Notes under the pieces: model-generated
The model's input: only the letters and a program-made list of their open reading frames with translations
Databases searched by the model: none
Told to the model about the DNA's origin: nothing
NCBI GenBank assembly: GCA_030604525.1
Contig: JAUVVQ010000023.1
Location: 1 to 37,242, forward strand
Reading direction: 5' to 3'
From: Phycisphaerae bacterium
GTDB taxonomy: Bacteria > Planctomycetota > Phycisphaerae > Sedimentisphaerales > Anaerobacaceae
Length of the DNA: 37,242 nt
In this document: one piece after another, positions 1-11,080 of the stretch
Numbering within the stretch: position 1 is the first letter of the stretch
How the letters are laid out: each line of letters opens with the position of its first letter
Translations under genes and position numbers: made by a program

Positions 1-1
1 C

Positions 2-82
2 TGCCAATTTTCAATAAAACCGCCTCGAAAACGAAAATCCTTGAACGTCCAAGGTGAATTTGGTAAGATTTTGATGTCGTAA
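2..82 (+). CDS. Possible C-terminal end of an upstream gene (partial)
   Basis: An open frame enters the window from the left edge and ends at TAA 80-82, giving about 26 residues that finish in EFGKILMS. A good Shine-Dalgarno sequence (AAGGAG) lies directly on top of the stop, which fits the end of one gene followed closely by another translated unit. The fragment is too short to assign to a family. It could also be chance openness, since only 81 bases are visible. Confidence 0.25.
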   Translation, partial: CQFSIKPPRKRKSLNVQGEFGKILMS

Positions 83-92
83 GGAGAAAAAT

Positions 93-155
93 ATGCTTTT
101 TAACCGTGTAAATGGGAAATGTCAGCTAAAAGCATATAAGGGTTTGTTCCAATAG
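93..155 (+). CDS. Short 20-residue ORF upstream of gmd with a strong ribosome site
   Basis: ATG at 93 is preceded by AAGGAG at 81-86 with about six bases of spacing, the best ribosome site in this part of the window. The frame encodes 20 residues starting MLFNRVNGKC and ending GLFQ at TAG 153-155. It lies 38 bases before gmd. It may be a leader peptide, a translation-coupling ORF or the remnant of a gene lost by rearrangement. No family is recognised, and no attenuator hairpin was seen between it and gmd. Confidence 0.25.
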   Translation: MLFNRVNGKCQLKAYKGLFQ

Positions 156-193
156 GCAAAATCACTTTTAAAAATTTCATAAAGAGATAAAAA

Positions 194-2253
<2,060 letters not shown>

Positions 2254-2282
2254 AAAAACTTCGAGGCCTTTGTGTGGTAAAT

Positions 2283-2411
2283 ATGGTTTATATTATGACA
2301 GAGACAAGATTGGTAGAACAGCCAAGCGGTAAAAAGCTGGAATATAAAATTATCGCAGTCAACAAAGCCGGCGATGGCGAACCGTCGAATACGGAAATGG
2401 TAGTGCTGTAA
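2283..2411 (+). pseudogene. Remnant of a fibronectin type III domain C-terminus
   Basis: A 42-residue frame contains LEYKIIAVNKAGDGEPSNTE, which reads as the last two strands of a fibronectin type III domain (Y-x-V-x-A-x-N-x-x-G-x-G-x-P-S). The rest of the domain and any secretion signal are absent, and no convincing ribosome site precedes it. A good intrinsic terminator follows 15 bases after the stop. It is best read as the tail of a larger extracellular protein whose front was removed when the neighbouring cassette was exchanged. An intact tiny gene is less likely. Confidence 0.5.
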
Positions 2412-2425
2412 AGAAGTACGAAATT

Positions 2426-2465
2426 AGCTATCGGCTCTTAATTGTGGGAGTCGGTAGCTTTTTGT
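2426..2465 (+). terminator. Intrinsic terminator after the fibronectin fragment
   Basis: A 12-base-pair stem pairs 2426-2437 (AGCTATCGGCTC) with 2448-2459 (GAGTCGGTAGCT). It contains two G-T wobbles and a 10-base loop, and is followed by a run of T from 2459 to 2464. It would separate gmd-fcl transcription from the flippase gene that starts at 2525. Confidence 0.75.
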
Positions 2466-2524
2466 TGTAATAACTATTGATTAAATCTGCAAAAACTCAA
2501 TTACGCTCAGTACAAAAGGAAAAC

Positions 2525-4048
2525 ATGAGCAATTTAGCAGAAGCTAAAAAACGACTACTTTTAAATGTCAGCAGCAATATATTGCAGATTTTTGTGTTTT
2601 CTGTAGTTATGCTTTGGCTTACCCCATTTCTTATATCCAAGCTGGGTGTTGCACTTTACGGGATGGTACCACTGGTAACTTCGGTAACGAGATATTTTGG
2701 TTTGCTTACTTTAGCCATAAGCGCTACTGTTGGGCGTTTTGTCGTGGTGAATTATGCCAAAGGTGATTATGCGGCGTGCAACAGGTATTTTAATACATCA
2801 TTATTCGTTCTTGGTGGTGCTTCAGTTGTTTTGGTGCTTGTTGGCTTGGCGATTTCATTTTTCTTTGCTAATATTTTCAACGTGCCTGAGGGTCATGAGT
2901 TTCAGTCTGGAATACTTTTCTTATCCGTAGTAATTTCAACTCTTGTTACTGCTATTACAAGCTCTTTTTTGGTCAGCACTTTAATAAAACATAGATTTGA
3001 CTTGCAGAATATCAGTAAGATCGCCGGCAAATTATTGCAGGTTGTTTTTATTGTCGGTTGTTTTTACTTATTGAAGCCAAGACTCGGGTATGTGGGTATT
3101 TCGTATTTAGCAATGGCGTTATGTATTTTAGCTTTTTCTATATTTTTTACGAAGAAACTCACACCTGAATTCAAATTATCCATCAATGATTACAGCAAAA
3201 CAGCCCTAAAAGATATGTTGGGCATGGGGACATGGACGATAATCGGTCAGCTTGGCGCATTACTATATTTAAGTATAGACATGATTATAATTAATTTGTT
3301 TTTAGGGTCTGAACAGTGCGGTCGCTATGCTCCTGTATTGCAGTGGTTGATTTTGCTGCAAATGTTAGGCGGAGCTATTAGCAGCGTTTTAACACCTATA
3401 TTTTACGAGTTAATTGGAAAAGGTGATATTGACCAGCTAATAAGACAACTGCAAAAATCTCTCAGGTTTATGGCGGCGTTAATGCTTTTGCCGATATCAT
3501 TGTTATGCGGTTTTTCGAAACCGTTACTTACCTGCTGGCTTGGTAACGACTTTGCCGAGTTTCATTTATTGATGTGGATACTCATTGCGCCGGCTACGGT
3601 CAATATGGTGGTACAGCCAGTTTTTGCTGTTTTCAGGGGGGGAAATAAAGTAAAATTGCCTGCAATAATGACAATAATTGGTGGTATTGCAAATGTTATA
3701 CTATCGATTATTCTTGTAAACACATCATTGGGAATATATGGTGTTGCAATTTCAACCTTGATATGCCTCCTTGCGAAAAATCTTATATTCACACCAATTT
3801 ACTCAGGAAAAATACTTAACTCATCTAAGCTCATTTTATACGGACCAATTGCGAAGTCTGTTTTGATGTTCTCGGTATTCGCTGTTGTTTGTTATTCAGT
3901 TAGCTGCAATTATGATTTAACTTCCTATTTCCGATTAATATCAGTGAGCGCAATAATGGCAGTAATATATTTGCCTTTTGCGTTTCTTTTTATTCTCAAT
4001 AGGCAGGACAGAAGTTTTTTGGTTAGTCTAATAAGATTCAAGTTATAA
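2525..4048 (+). CDS. Polysaccharide flippase (Wzx-like, MATE/PST superfamily)
   Basis: This is an integral membrane protein of 507 residues with about 12-14 hydrophobic helices spread over its length, as in Wzx/RfbX O-unit flippases. The family moves undecaprenyl-linked repeat units from the cytoplasmic to the periplasmic face. ATG 2525 is chosen as start because AAAGGA lies at 2515-2520; an upstream in-frame TTG at 2477 has no ribosome site. The N-terminus (MSNLAEAKKRLLLNVSSNIL) is the usual short cytoplasmic segment before helix 1. The stop overlaps the next start by one base (TAATG), indicating translational coupling. The gene is visibly A/T-rich compared with fcl. Family assignment is by topology and gene context; substrate is unknown. 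Confidence 0.85.
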   Translation: MSNLAEAKKRLLLNVSSNILQIFVFSVVMLWLTPFLISKLGVALYGMVPLVTSVTRYFGLLTLAISATVGRFVVVNYAKGDYAACNRYFNTSLFVLGGASVVLVLVGLAISFFFANIFNVPEGHEFQSGILFLSVVISTLVTAITSSFLVSTLIKHRFDLQNISKIAGKLLQVVFIVGCFYLLKPRLGYVGISYLAMALCILAFSIFFTKKLTPEFKLSINDYSKTALKDMLGMGTWTIIGQLGALLYLSIDMIIINLFLGSEQCGRYAPVLQWLILLQMLGGAISSVLTPIFYELIGKGDIDQLIRQLQKSLRFMAALMLLPISLLCGFSKPLLTCWLGNDFAEFHLLMWILIAPATVNMVVQPVFAVFRGGNKVKLPAIMTIIGGIANVILSIILVNTSLGIYGVAISTLICLLAKNLIFTPIYSGKILNSSKLILYGPIAKSVLMFSVFAVVCYSVSCNYDLTSYFRLISVSAIMAVIYLPFAFLFILNRQDRSFLVSLIRFKL

Positions 4049-5187
4049 TGATTTTGAAAAAAGGAAAATTAAACTTAAGTAATTCAGTTTGCTTTTCAGG
4101 ATACTACGGCCATCATAATACTGGCGATGATTTGTTTTGTTCAATTTCAGCTTGGGGGGCTCGGAAATTTTGGAATACTAACGAGATATCTTTTGTCTCC
4201 CAAATTGTACCAAAAATTAATATTGAAGTGAAATGTTTATTTACTAAAACACAAAGATACAAAGGACAAAATTTAATAAAATTAGCAAAAAAGATATTAG
4301 ATAAGCCTGTAATAGTGTTTTCTGGTGGTTCTATTTTTCACACCCCGCCATGTTTTTTAAGTCCAAAAAGTGTAATATTTATATTAAATAAAGTTATTCC
4401 GTTTCATGTAGGTGCTATTGGTGTTTCACTGGGTCCATTCAAAAATAATAATGATTATAAAAAAATCAAATCTGAGTTGATGAATCTTTCATTTTTAGCT
4501 CTCAGAGATAAACGTTCTTATGAAATCGCATCTGAGATGAATCTACCTTATGAGCCAATCGAGGCTTTTGACCTCGCAGCGTTGTTACCTGATGTATATG
4601 GTAAGATAAAAAATACGAAGCGAAAACATCCAGAAGTACCTGTGCTTGGAGTAAGTATATGTAAATATGAGTCGTATGTGAGCAAATCAATTGATGCTGA
4701 AAATAGAAGGATAGAAAAAATAACACAAACCCTTTCACATATAGTAAATGAAAAAAAGATAAAGCTAAAATTTTTAGTCTTTAATGGTAATCGAATTTAC
4801 GGCGACATGGAAATTACCAAGTCAATTGCTGAAAAATTTCGAAATCAAGTTGAAGTAGATATTGTTTTGTATTCAAATAATCCTCAGAATATGTGGCAAC
4901 ATATTGGTGATTGCGATGCAGTATTAGCAACAAGACTTCATGCGGGTATTTTCTCCTATTTTGCCAAAACTCCTTTTGTTCTTATTGAGTATCACAAAAA
5001 ATGTTCGGATTTCCTCAATGACATTGGGTATCCTCAAAAATATGTAATTGGTGATTATGATCAGACACCAAAAGAGGTTGCGAATTGTCTGTTAAAGATG
5101 TTGAGGGGATGTAGTAATATATTTTCAAATTATGCTACACTAAAAGAAAAGGCATTAAGAAACTTTGTTGGTATAAGTGGTGAATAA
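4048..5187 (+). CDS. Polysaccharide pyruvyl transferase family protein (WcaK/AmsJ/CsaB-like)
   Basis: This 379-residue cytoplasmic protein of the polysaccharide pyruvyl transferase family adds ketal-linked pyruvate from phosphoenolpyruvate to sugar residues. Visible family features are the N-terminal GYYGHHNTGDD segment (residues about 18-28), the VIVFSGGSIF loop near residue 90, and the C-terminal ATRLHAGIFSYFAKTPFVLI block near residue 295, a hallmark of the family. The start ATG overlaps the flippase stop by one base. A pyruvyl transferase directly behind the flippase matches the wzxC-wcaK order of colanic-acid loci. The gene is strongly A/T-rich. Acceptor sugar cannot be told from sequence. 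Confidence 0.85.
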   Translation: MILKKGKLNLSNSVCFSGYYGHHNTGDDLFCSISAWGARKFWNTNEISFVSQIVPKINIEVKCLFTKTQRYKGQNLIKLAKKILDKPVIVFSGGSIFHTPPCFLSPKSVIFILNKVIPFHVGAIGVSLGPFKNNNDYKKIKSELMNLSFLALRDKRSYEIASEMNLPYEPIEAFDLAALLPDVYGKIKNTKRKHPEVPVLGVSICKYESYVSKSIDAENRRIEKITQTLSHIVNEKKIKLKFLVFNGNRIYGDMEITKSIAEKFRNQVEVDIVLYSNNPQNMWQHIGDCDAVLATRLHAGIFSYFAKTPFVLIEYHKKCSDFLNDIGYPQKYVIGDYDQTPKEVANCLLKMLRGCSNIFSNYATLKEKALRNFVGISGE

Positions 5188-5190
5188 TCT

Positions 5191-6150
5191 ATGCAAGTTA
5201 GTGTAATAATCCCATTATACAATAAAGAGAAATTTATAAAGCGTGCCATAGATTCAGTGTTGTCTCAGACGTTTCGGGACTTTGAAGTGATTATTGTCGA
5301 TGATGGTTCAACGGATAATAGTGTAGATGTAGTTAAAAAACTTAATGATGATAGAATTTGCTTAATCCAGCAGGAAAATCAAGGCGTTTCAACCGCAAGG
5401 AATACAGGTATTAAGAATGCCAAAGGGAAATGGATAGCTTTTTTAGATGCCGACGATGTGTGGCTGCCGAATAATCTTATGTCTCATATTGAATTAATTA
5501 AGAAGCATCCTGGAATTGAATGGTCAGCCGGTTTCAGCAATAGAAGATTGTCTGATGGAACATTAAATGTGGTATCCTTTAAAGAAAATTCAAGGCAATT
5601 GTTTCAGGACGGTGTTATTGTTGATTCTTTTGTATTTGTTTGCAATGGAGGTGGTTTAGATACTGATGGTGTGATGATTCACAAAAAAATCTTTGACCGA
5701 GTTGGGCTTATGGATACTAAACTTAAAACCGCAGAAGATGTGGATATGTGGCTTAGAATAGCACTTGAATATCCAAGATTAGCCCATCTGAACAAGGCCG
5801 TAGCAGAATATTACATAGATACAGCAAAGAGTCTTATAAAATCGCAAAATTATCCATATTCTGATTGTCCTCTTTTGAAATTTATAGACAAACACATCGG
5901 TTTGCTTAAAAAAGTAGAGGGACAAAGATATAAATCTTTGATGCGATTATTCAATGAATTTATACATACAACAATAATAACATTCAGTTTGAATAACAGG
6001 CAAAATCTAATAAGGAAGGTTCTAATGGATTACTCTGATATTATTAGCAATAAAAAGAAATGCTTATATTTTATATTATCAATTGTTCCTTCTGGTGCAG
6101 TTAATGTATTACTCAAGTTAAAAAAAATGATTCGAACATTATTTGGATAA
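5191..6150 (+). CDS. Family 2 glycosyltransferase
   Basis: This is a 319-residue GT-A fold glycosyltransferase. The N-terminus MQVSVIIPLYNKEKFIKRAI and the VDDGSTDNS motif (about residues 36-44) bind the nucleotide sugar. GVSTARNTGI leads to the DxD-type metal site in AFLDADDVW near residue 90. An acidic TAEDVDMWLRI segment near residue 180 supplies the likely catalytic base. No membrane helices are apparent, so it acts at the inner face of the membrane on a lipid-linked intermediate. It starts three bases after the pyruvyl transferase stop. Donor and linkage are not predictable. Confidence 0.9.
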   Translation: MQVSVIIPLYNKEKFIKRAIDSVLSQTFRDFEVIIVDDGSTDNSVDVVKKLNDDRICLIQQENQGVSTARNTGIKNAKGKWIAFLDADDVWLPNNLMSHIELIKKHPGIEWSAGFSNRRLSDGTLNVVSFKENSRQLFQDGVIVDSFVFVCNGGGLDTDGVMIHKKIFDRVGLMDTKLKTAEDVDMWLRIALEYPRLAHLNKAVAEYYIDTAKSLIKSQNYPYSDCPLLKFIDKHIGLLKKVEGQRYKSLMRLFNEFIHTTIITFSLNNRQNLIRKVLMDYSDIISNKKKCLYFILSIVPSGAVNVLLKLKKMIRTLFG

Positions 6151-6151
6151 T

Positions 6152-7282
6152 ATGAAATTAAAAATAATACATGTTCCAGGTTTAATATCGTTGAAATATG
6201 GTGGATTTGAAAAATACATGCTTTATATGGCTAAAGAAAGTGCAAAAAGAAATTATGCATTTAGTGTGTTGTGGGAAAAATTGCCATCGGATGAAAAATT
6301 TATCGCAGATTTGGAATCCGTAGGAGGAGAAAACATTGAGTTTCTGAGTGCACAGAATAGATTTGAATATGTTTTAAAGCTTACAAAATTTTTAAAACAA
6401 CATAAATATAATGTTTTGCATGCACATTTTAATCCCACAGCTATTTTGGCTCTTCTTGCAGCTAGATTTGCAAGAGTCCCGGTGGTATTAAGCTCTTTAC
6501 GTAGTGGTATTAGACCTGAAGATATTCCCAAGTTGGGATTTAGACATAAGCTTGCTGTAAAAGCCCGGCAGATATTGTCGCATAGGATTTTAGCCGTTTC
6601 CCAGGGGGTATTGAAAGATTTTAGAAGCCTCGGTCTAAATAAGCATAAATCCCAGGTGCTTTATGTTGGTGTACCTGTTAAAGGAAGAGCCTGCTCAAAA
6701 TCAGAAATGAGAAAAGAGTTAGGCCTTCGTGAAATCGATAAAGTAATTCTTTGTGTTGCTTTTCACGATGACGTTAAAGGGCTTGATATACTCATTAAAT
6801 CGTTAAGTAAATTGACAAAGGAGATGCCGGATTCGAAGTTATTGGAAGTGGGAGCAGGAATAAACCCTGAAAAAACGAGACACCTCAAAGATATGGCGGT
6901 GGAGTATAATGTGTCTGATAATATTATATGGCTTGGGCACAGGGGGGATGTGTTAAGAATTATGTGCGCCGCGGATGTTTACTGTCAACCTTCAAGATCT
7001 GAAGGAATGCCTTTAGCAGTACTTGAAGCTATGAGTCAATCATTGCCGATAGTTGCTTCAAATATTGGCGGCATACCAGAGGTGGTTGAACATGATAGAA
7101 ACGGGCTGTTGGTTGAACCTGAAGATGTGGATGGGTTGAAAAATGCTATATATGAAATCCTTTCAAATCCACAGAAAGCTGAAATTATGGGGCGGTTGGG
7201 TTTTGGTAAGATTTCAAAATTCAATATCGATGACAAGTGTAAACAGCAGATTGATATGTATGAAAAGATGTTCCGGGATTAA
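6152..7282 (+). CDS. Family 4 glycosyltransferase
   Basis: This is a GT-B fold, retaining-type glycosyltransferase of 376 residues. The N-terminal acceptor half begins with MKLKIIHVPGLISLKYGGFE, including the glycine-rich loop common in GT4. The C-terminal donor half carries EGMPLAVLEAMSQSLPIVAS and GGIPEVVEHDRNGLLVEP, the E-x7-E region that contacts the nucleotide sugar. ATG 6152 is used as start, directly after the previous stop (6148-6150). A TTG three codons earlier overlaps the previous gene. The enzyme would add one sugar to the growing repeat unit. Confidence 0.9.
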   Translation: MKLKIIHVPGLISLKYGGFEKYMLYMAKESAKRNYAFSVLWEKLPSDEKFIADLESVGGENIEFLSAQNRFEYVLKLTKFLKQHKYNVLHAHFNPTAILALLAARFARVPVVLSSLRSGIRPEDIPKLGFRHKLAVKARQILSHRILAVSQGVLKDFRSLGLNKHKSQVLYVGVPVKGRACSKSEMRKELGLREIDKVILCVAFHDDVKGLDILIKSLSKLTKEMPDSKLLEVGAGINPEKTRHLKDMAVEYNVSDNIIWLGHRGDVLRIMCAADVYCQPSRSEGMPLAVLEAMSQSLPIVASNIGGIPEVVEHDRNGLLVEPEDVDGLKNAIYEILSNPQKAEIMGRLGFGKISKFNIDDKCKQQIDMYEKMFRD

Positions 7283-7302
7283 ATGATGAGGGGCTTAAAG
7301 TT

Positions 7303-8700
7303 ATGAGTTATTCTGTTGATGATTTAGTTGCATCTAATAGGGAAGATTACGATGTGATAAAAAGAGAAGCAGTTTTGTCAATAATGATATGGGGGCCAAC
7401 ATTGGCTTTAACTGCTTTGTTCCTATATCTACATTTGATGGTTATAGCAATAGGAATAATAGTGATAGCAGGTCTATTTCATACAATATTAAGACCTGTA
7501 TTTCCTGTGTTTGTGTTAGTATTTATTATTCCCTGCGAGTGGCTTTTTAGCATAATTCCTGAAATTACTACAGCGAGCAAAATTATTGCAATTATTGCAT
7601 TGTTTGTGAGTTTGCCAAAGATTATTCAAGCTATCTTTTTAAGATGGGATGGCGTAGCACTTTGGATACTATTATTTATTTTGTGGATGGGTTTAGGAAT
7701 ATTTTTTGTTAAATACAAATTGGCTTCTTTTGTTATATTTCAGTCGATGCTTTTGAAATGGGTCGGCTTGCCATTGCTTATTGTGGTAAACATTCGATCT
7801 GAGCCAGCATTAAAAGGTTTACTTATTGTGTTTGTGTTAGGTTGTCTTGTAAGCTCTGCCTATTTATTCAAAACTGGAAGAATTGAAGAAGTTGAACACA
7901 CCCAGCAAAGGAGTGAGATCAAGTCGGTTTGGGGGGATTCAAGCCAAATTAAAGCTACTGAAGATATTAATATCGTAGGAAGATATCTTGCGGTAGGCTT
8001 CATAATTTCAATATATTTCCTTCTTGATTTTGGCGGTATATTTACGAAAGCTGCATTTTTGATAGCTACAATCATTTTTGCTGCTTGCGTACTTCTTCTC
8101 AAGGGTAGAGCTGTTTATCTGGCATTACCAATAGCTTTATTAACAGGAACTATTTTTACAGGTGGCACAAAACTTATAAAAAAAATAATGACAATATCTT
8201 TTGTTCTATTGTTTGGAGGGTTAGTATTGTTCATTATGATCAAGTTGGGCATCTTAGGGATAATCGTTGAAGAACGGTTCCAAAGTATTTTTGAAGAGGG
8301 TACACGAGCTGGACAACGGTATTATTTATGGAGTGCACACTGGGCAGCATTTTTACAATCAGGAGGTTTCGGAAGAGGCATTGGCATGATGGTTTATGAC
8401 AGTCCTGTTGGTAAAATGGCTCACAATAATCTCTTAAGTATTGCTGCCGAACTTGGCATTGTAGGTCTTGTTTCGTTTTTAGCTATGCATGTAAATATAT
8501 TTTCACGTCTAAGAAAAATAGATGTTTTTTTACCAAAACTTTTAGGGATGATGATTCTTGTTTTTATTTTTACTGCTGCAATGACAGAATCAGATTATAC
8601 ACAAAAATATTATCCTCTGTGTCTGACATTATGCTGGTTAATTGCAAAGGAATTTGGAGATAAGAATAATTATCAACTAACAGATGTGTGTGAAATATAG
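7303..8700 (+). CDS. O-antigen ligase/polymerase family membrane protein (Wzy-like)
   Basis: This is a polytopic membrane protein of 465 residues with about 11-12 hydrophobic helices and one larger extracytoplasmic loop in the second half. The loop carries the Wzy_C/WaaL-type region: residues running from RYYLWSAHWAAF through GGFGRGIGMM to KMAHNNLLSIAAELGIVGL, with the conserved H-N-x-x-L motif. In a locus with a flippase and phosphoglycosyl transferase, the best assignment is the polymerase that joins repeat units in the periplasm. A WaaL-type ligase is the alternative, since the families share this domain. GAGGGG lies about ten bases before the ATG. Confidence 0.8.
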   Translation: MSYSVDDLVASNREDYDVIKREAVLSIMIWGPTLALTALFLYLHLMVIAIGIIVIAGLFHTILRPVFPVFVLVFIIPCEWLFSIIPEITTASKIIAIIALFVSLPKIIQAIFLRWDGVALWILLFILWMGLGIFFVKYKLASFVIFQSMLLKWVGLPLLIVVNIRSEPALKGLLIVFVLGCLVSSAYLFKTGRIEEVEHTQQRSEIKSVWGDSSQIKATEDINIVGRYLAVGFIISIYFLLDFGGIFTKAAFLIATIIFAACVLLLKGRAVYLALPIALLTGTIFTGGTKLIKKIMTISFVLLFGGLVLFIMIKLGILGIIVEERFQSIFEEGTRAGQRYYLWSAHWAAFLQSGGFGRGIGMMVYDSPVGKMAHNNLLSIAAELGIVGLVSFLAMHVNIFSRLRKIDVFLPKLLGMMILVFIFTAAMTESDYTQKYYPLCLTLCWLIAKEFGDKNNYQLTDVCEI

Positions 8701-8711
8701 GGACGAAAAAT

Positions 8712-9860
8712 ATGCATGTAGTAATGGTTACACCGTTTCCGGAAAACTTTAATCACATAGATGGAGGTGTTGCGGGAGTAGCGAGATATCTTACTGGTGA
8801 GCTTAAAAAATATGCCGACATCAAGCTCTCCATAGTAGTACCGACTACCTCAAAACAGTATGTTACAATGCAGGAATGGGACGATGTTAAAATTTACAGG
8901 ATTGGTGTAATAGGGAAGTGGGGGTTTTTGATGAAATCACTTTACGATATGATATCAGGCAAGAGAATACTTAACGATTTTTTACAAAGCCTTAAGCCGG
9001 ATATTGTTCATTTTCAGGGAGTGTCATACTTGGCGGCCGGCTATCACGATGCCAAGTTGACCACAATACATGGAATTATGGAAAAAGATGCCTTGTGGGA
9101 TAATCGTAATATAATCTTAAGGTTATCTAAGGCTTTATGGTTAACGATTATTGAAGGTCAATCAAGAAAAAAACTTCGTAATCTAATTTTAATAAACGAC
9201 TATCTTGCAAAATATGTCCCAGATAAAACACAAAAGAATATATGGAAGATTTGTAATCCTGTTGATGATTCGTATTTTGAGCAAGAGTATAATCCTTTGC
9301 GATATCGAATTGTTTGTTGTGGTAGAGTTTCAAAATTAAAAAACTTTTTGGTTGCAATAAAAGCATTCAAAGTGATTTTGAATAAATTCCCTGAGGCCGA
9401 ATTGCGAATAGCTGGATCTACCAAATATCAGCCAACCTATTTTAAGAAATGCAGAAATTATGTAATCAAAAACGGTTTACAGGATAGGGTTGTATTTCTT
9501 GGAAATCTATCTATTTCAAAATTGCAAAGAGAGTTTTCTGAAGCAGATTGTTTAGTCTTGACTTCAAAGCGTGAAATTTCACCTTTAGTTATTTCGGAGG
9601 CGATGGTGATTGGGGTGCCTGTTGTAGCAACTGATATTGGGGGTGTAAAGTATATGGTTAAAGACGGCCAAACCGGATTTCTTGTTCCGTTAAATGACGA
9701 AAAAGCTCTCGTTGACAAAATCAGCATTCTTTTGTCAAATACTTCATTAAAAAACCAAATGAGTATCAGGTCAAAAGCTGAGGCGAAGGAGAGCTATAAA
9801 GCATCACATGTAGCTGCTTTGACAGTCGCTGCTTATAAAAAAGTACTCACTTTATATTAG
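8712..9860 (+). CDS. Family 4 glycosyltransferase
   Basis: This is a 382-residue GT-B glycosyltransferase. The N-terminal domain has HIDGGVAGVARYLTGEL, the glycine-rich acceptor-side loop. The C-terminal domain opens with RIVCCGRVSKLKNFLVAIKA and carries ISPLVISEAMVIGVPVVATD followed by GGVKYMVKDGQTGFLVP, the GT4 donor-binding signature. The first Glu of the usual E-x7-E motif is represented by KREISPLVISEA. It lies 11 bases after the polymerase gene in the same A/T-rich operon. Confidence 0.9.
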   Translation: MHVVMVTPFPENFNHIDGGVAGVARYLTGELKKYADIKLSIVVPTTSKQYVTMQEWDDVKIYRIGVIGKWGFLMKSLYDMISGKRILNDFLQSLKPDIVHFQGVSYLAAGYHDAKLTTIHGIMEKDALWDNRNIILRLSKALWLTIIEGQSRKKLRNLILINDYLAKYVPDKTQKNIWKICNPVDDSYFEQEYNPLRYRIVCCGRVSKLKNFLVAIKAFKVILNKFPEAELRIAGSTKYQPTYFKKCRNYVIKNGLQDRVVFLGNLSISKLQREFSEADCLVLTSKREISPLVISEAMVIGVPVVATDIGGVKYMVKDGQTGFLVPLNDEKALVDKISILLSNTSLKNQMSIRSKAEAKESYKASHVAALTVAAYKKVLTLY

Positions 9861-9880
9861 TCTCTTGAAAAAAGGCAAGT

Positions 9881-11080
9881 ATGAGAATCGCCTACGTAGT
9901 TTCGGGTTTGACAACGAGCATGACATTTGTTGTTAATGAAATGCAGGCTCACGAAGATGCGGGATGGAAGATATTACCGCTTATTAGCTGCAGGAAGTAC
10001 AAGTTTGAGAATCTCTCACCTTTGATGTTGAAATGGAATCAAAAATCCCTTTTTAGAGCAAGTCAGCTACTAATGTTTTTGTGTTTTCTCAAAACATTGA
10101 TTGCTTCACCAATCAAGACTGCTAAGGTATTTTGCTGGCTTTGTGGTTTATTGCTTGTGTCCGTAACTGAATTTATGAAAGCCGTATATGAATTCTTGCC
10201 TGCATTTTATTATTCTCAGATTTGCAATGCTAAAAATATTGAACACTTGCATGTTCATTTCGCCAGTCGTTCATTAAGTTTGGGAATAATGATTTCCATA
10301 TTAACAGAAAAACCAGTTTCATGCACAGTTCATGCTTTTGATATTTTCACTCGCTTGGCGACATCTTTAAGATACAGGTTAAGAAAGTGCAAGTTTGTTG
10401 CTACAATATCGCAATATAATATGGATTATTTAAGAGAAAATTGTGGCGATGATGTTGCTGGCTTATGCCATATTGTTCATTGCGGAATTGACATGAATAA
10501 ATTTTCTTCAGAAAAAAGAAAATCCACTGGTGTAAAGATGGTTGCTGTTGCAAGGCTGACCCCTAAAAAGGGGTTTGATTATGCCATCAAAGCTTGTGCC
10601 GAACTAAAGAAGGCGAATATTAATTTCAGATATGATATTATTGGTGGTGGTGAAGAATATGAGCAACTTTGTAGTCTTATAGAAGCAAATGACCTCGAGG
10701 GCAATGTTTTTTTGCATGGTCCTAAAAATAACGATGAAGTAAGGGATTTTCTCAAAGAAGCCTCTTTATTTCTGATGCCCTGCATAACTTTGCCGGATGG
10801 TGATATGGATGGTATTCCGGTTGCGATGATGGAAGCAATGTCTTGTGGGATTCCGGTTGTCTCGACAGATATATCAGGAATACCTGAATTGATAAAACAT
10901 GGTTACAATGGCTGGATGGTTCCCGAAAAAGATGTTAATGCTCTTGTGGGAATATTGAGATATTTGTTACAAAACTATGATGAATTGACAATTGCTGGAG
11001 AAAATGCGACTAAATACATACAAGAGGAATTTAACATAAAAAAGAATGCCCAAAAACTTCGTGGATTAATTAGCGAATGA
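9881..11080 (+). CDS. Family 4 glycosyltransferase (WcaL/AmsK-like)
   Basis: This is a 399-residue GT-B glycosyltransferase. The segment HLHVHFASRSLSLGIMISIL and the following CTVHAFDIF resemble the H-x-H-F-A and T-x-H-A-x-D-I-F motifs of the WcaL/AmsK group from colanic acid and amylovoran loci. The donor side shows VAVARLTPKKGFDYAIKA, then a DMDGIPVAMMEAMSCGIPVV and ISGIPELIKHGYNGWMVP block. The stop codon overlaps the next start (ATGA at 11077-11080), so it is translationally coupled to the secreted beta-helix gene, just as wcaL precedes wcaM in colanic acid clusters. The subgroup assignment is from motif resemblance only. Confidence 0.88.
   Translation: MRIAYVVSGLTTSMTFVVNEMQAHEDAGWKILPLISCRKYKFENLSPLMLKWNQKSLFRASQLLMFLCFLKTLIASPIKTAKVFCWLCGLLLVSVTEFMKAVYEFLPAFYYSQICNAKNIEHLHVHFASRSLSLGIMISILTEKPVSCTVHAFDIFTRLATSLRYRLRKCKFVATISQYNMDYLRENCGDDVAGLCHIVHCGIDMNKFSSEKRKSTGVKMVAVARLTPKKGFDYAIKACAELKKANINFRYDIIGGGEEYEQLCSLIEANDLEGNVFLHGPKNNDEVRDFLKEASLFLMPCITLPDGDMDGIPVAMMEAMSCGIPVVSTDISGIPELIKHGYNGWMVPEKDVNALVGILRYLLQNYDELTIAGENATKYIQEEFNIKKNAQKLRGLISE

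Noticed and set aside
2477..2524. Upstream TTG start for the flippase
   Set aside because: The TTG lacks a ribosome site, whereas ATG 2525 has AAAGGA at suitable spacing and gives the usual flippase N-terminus.
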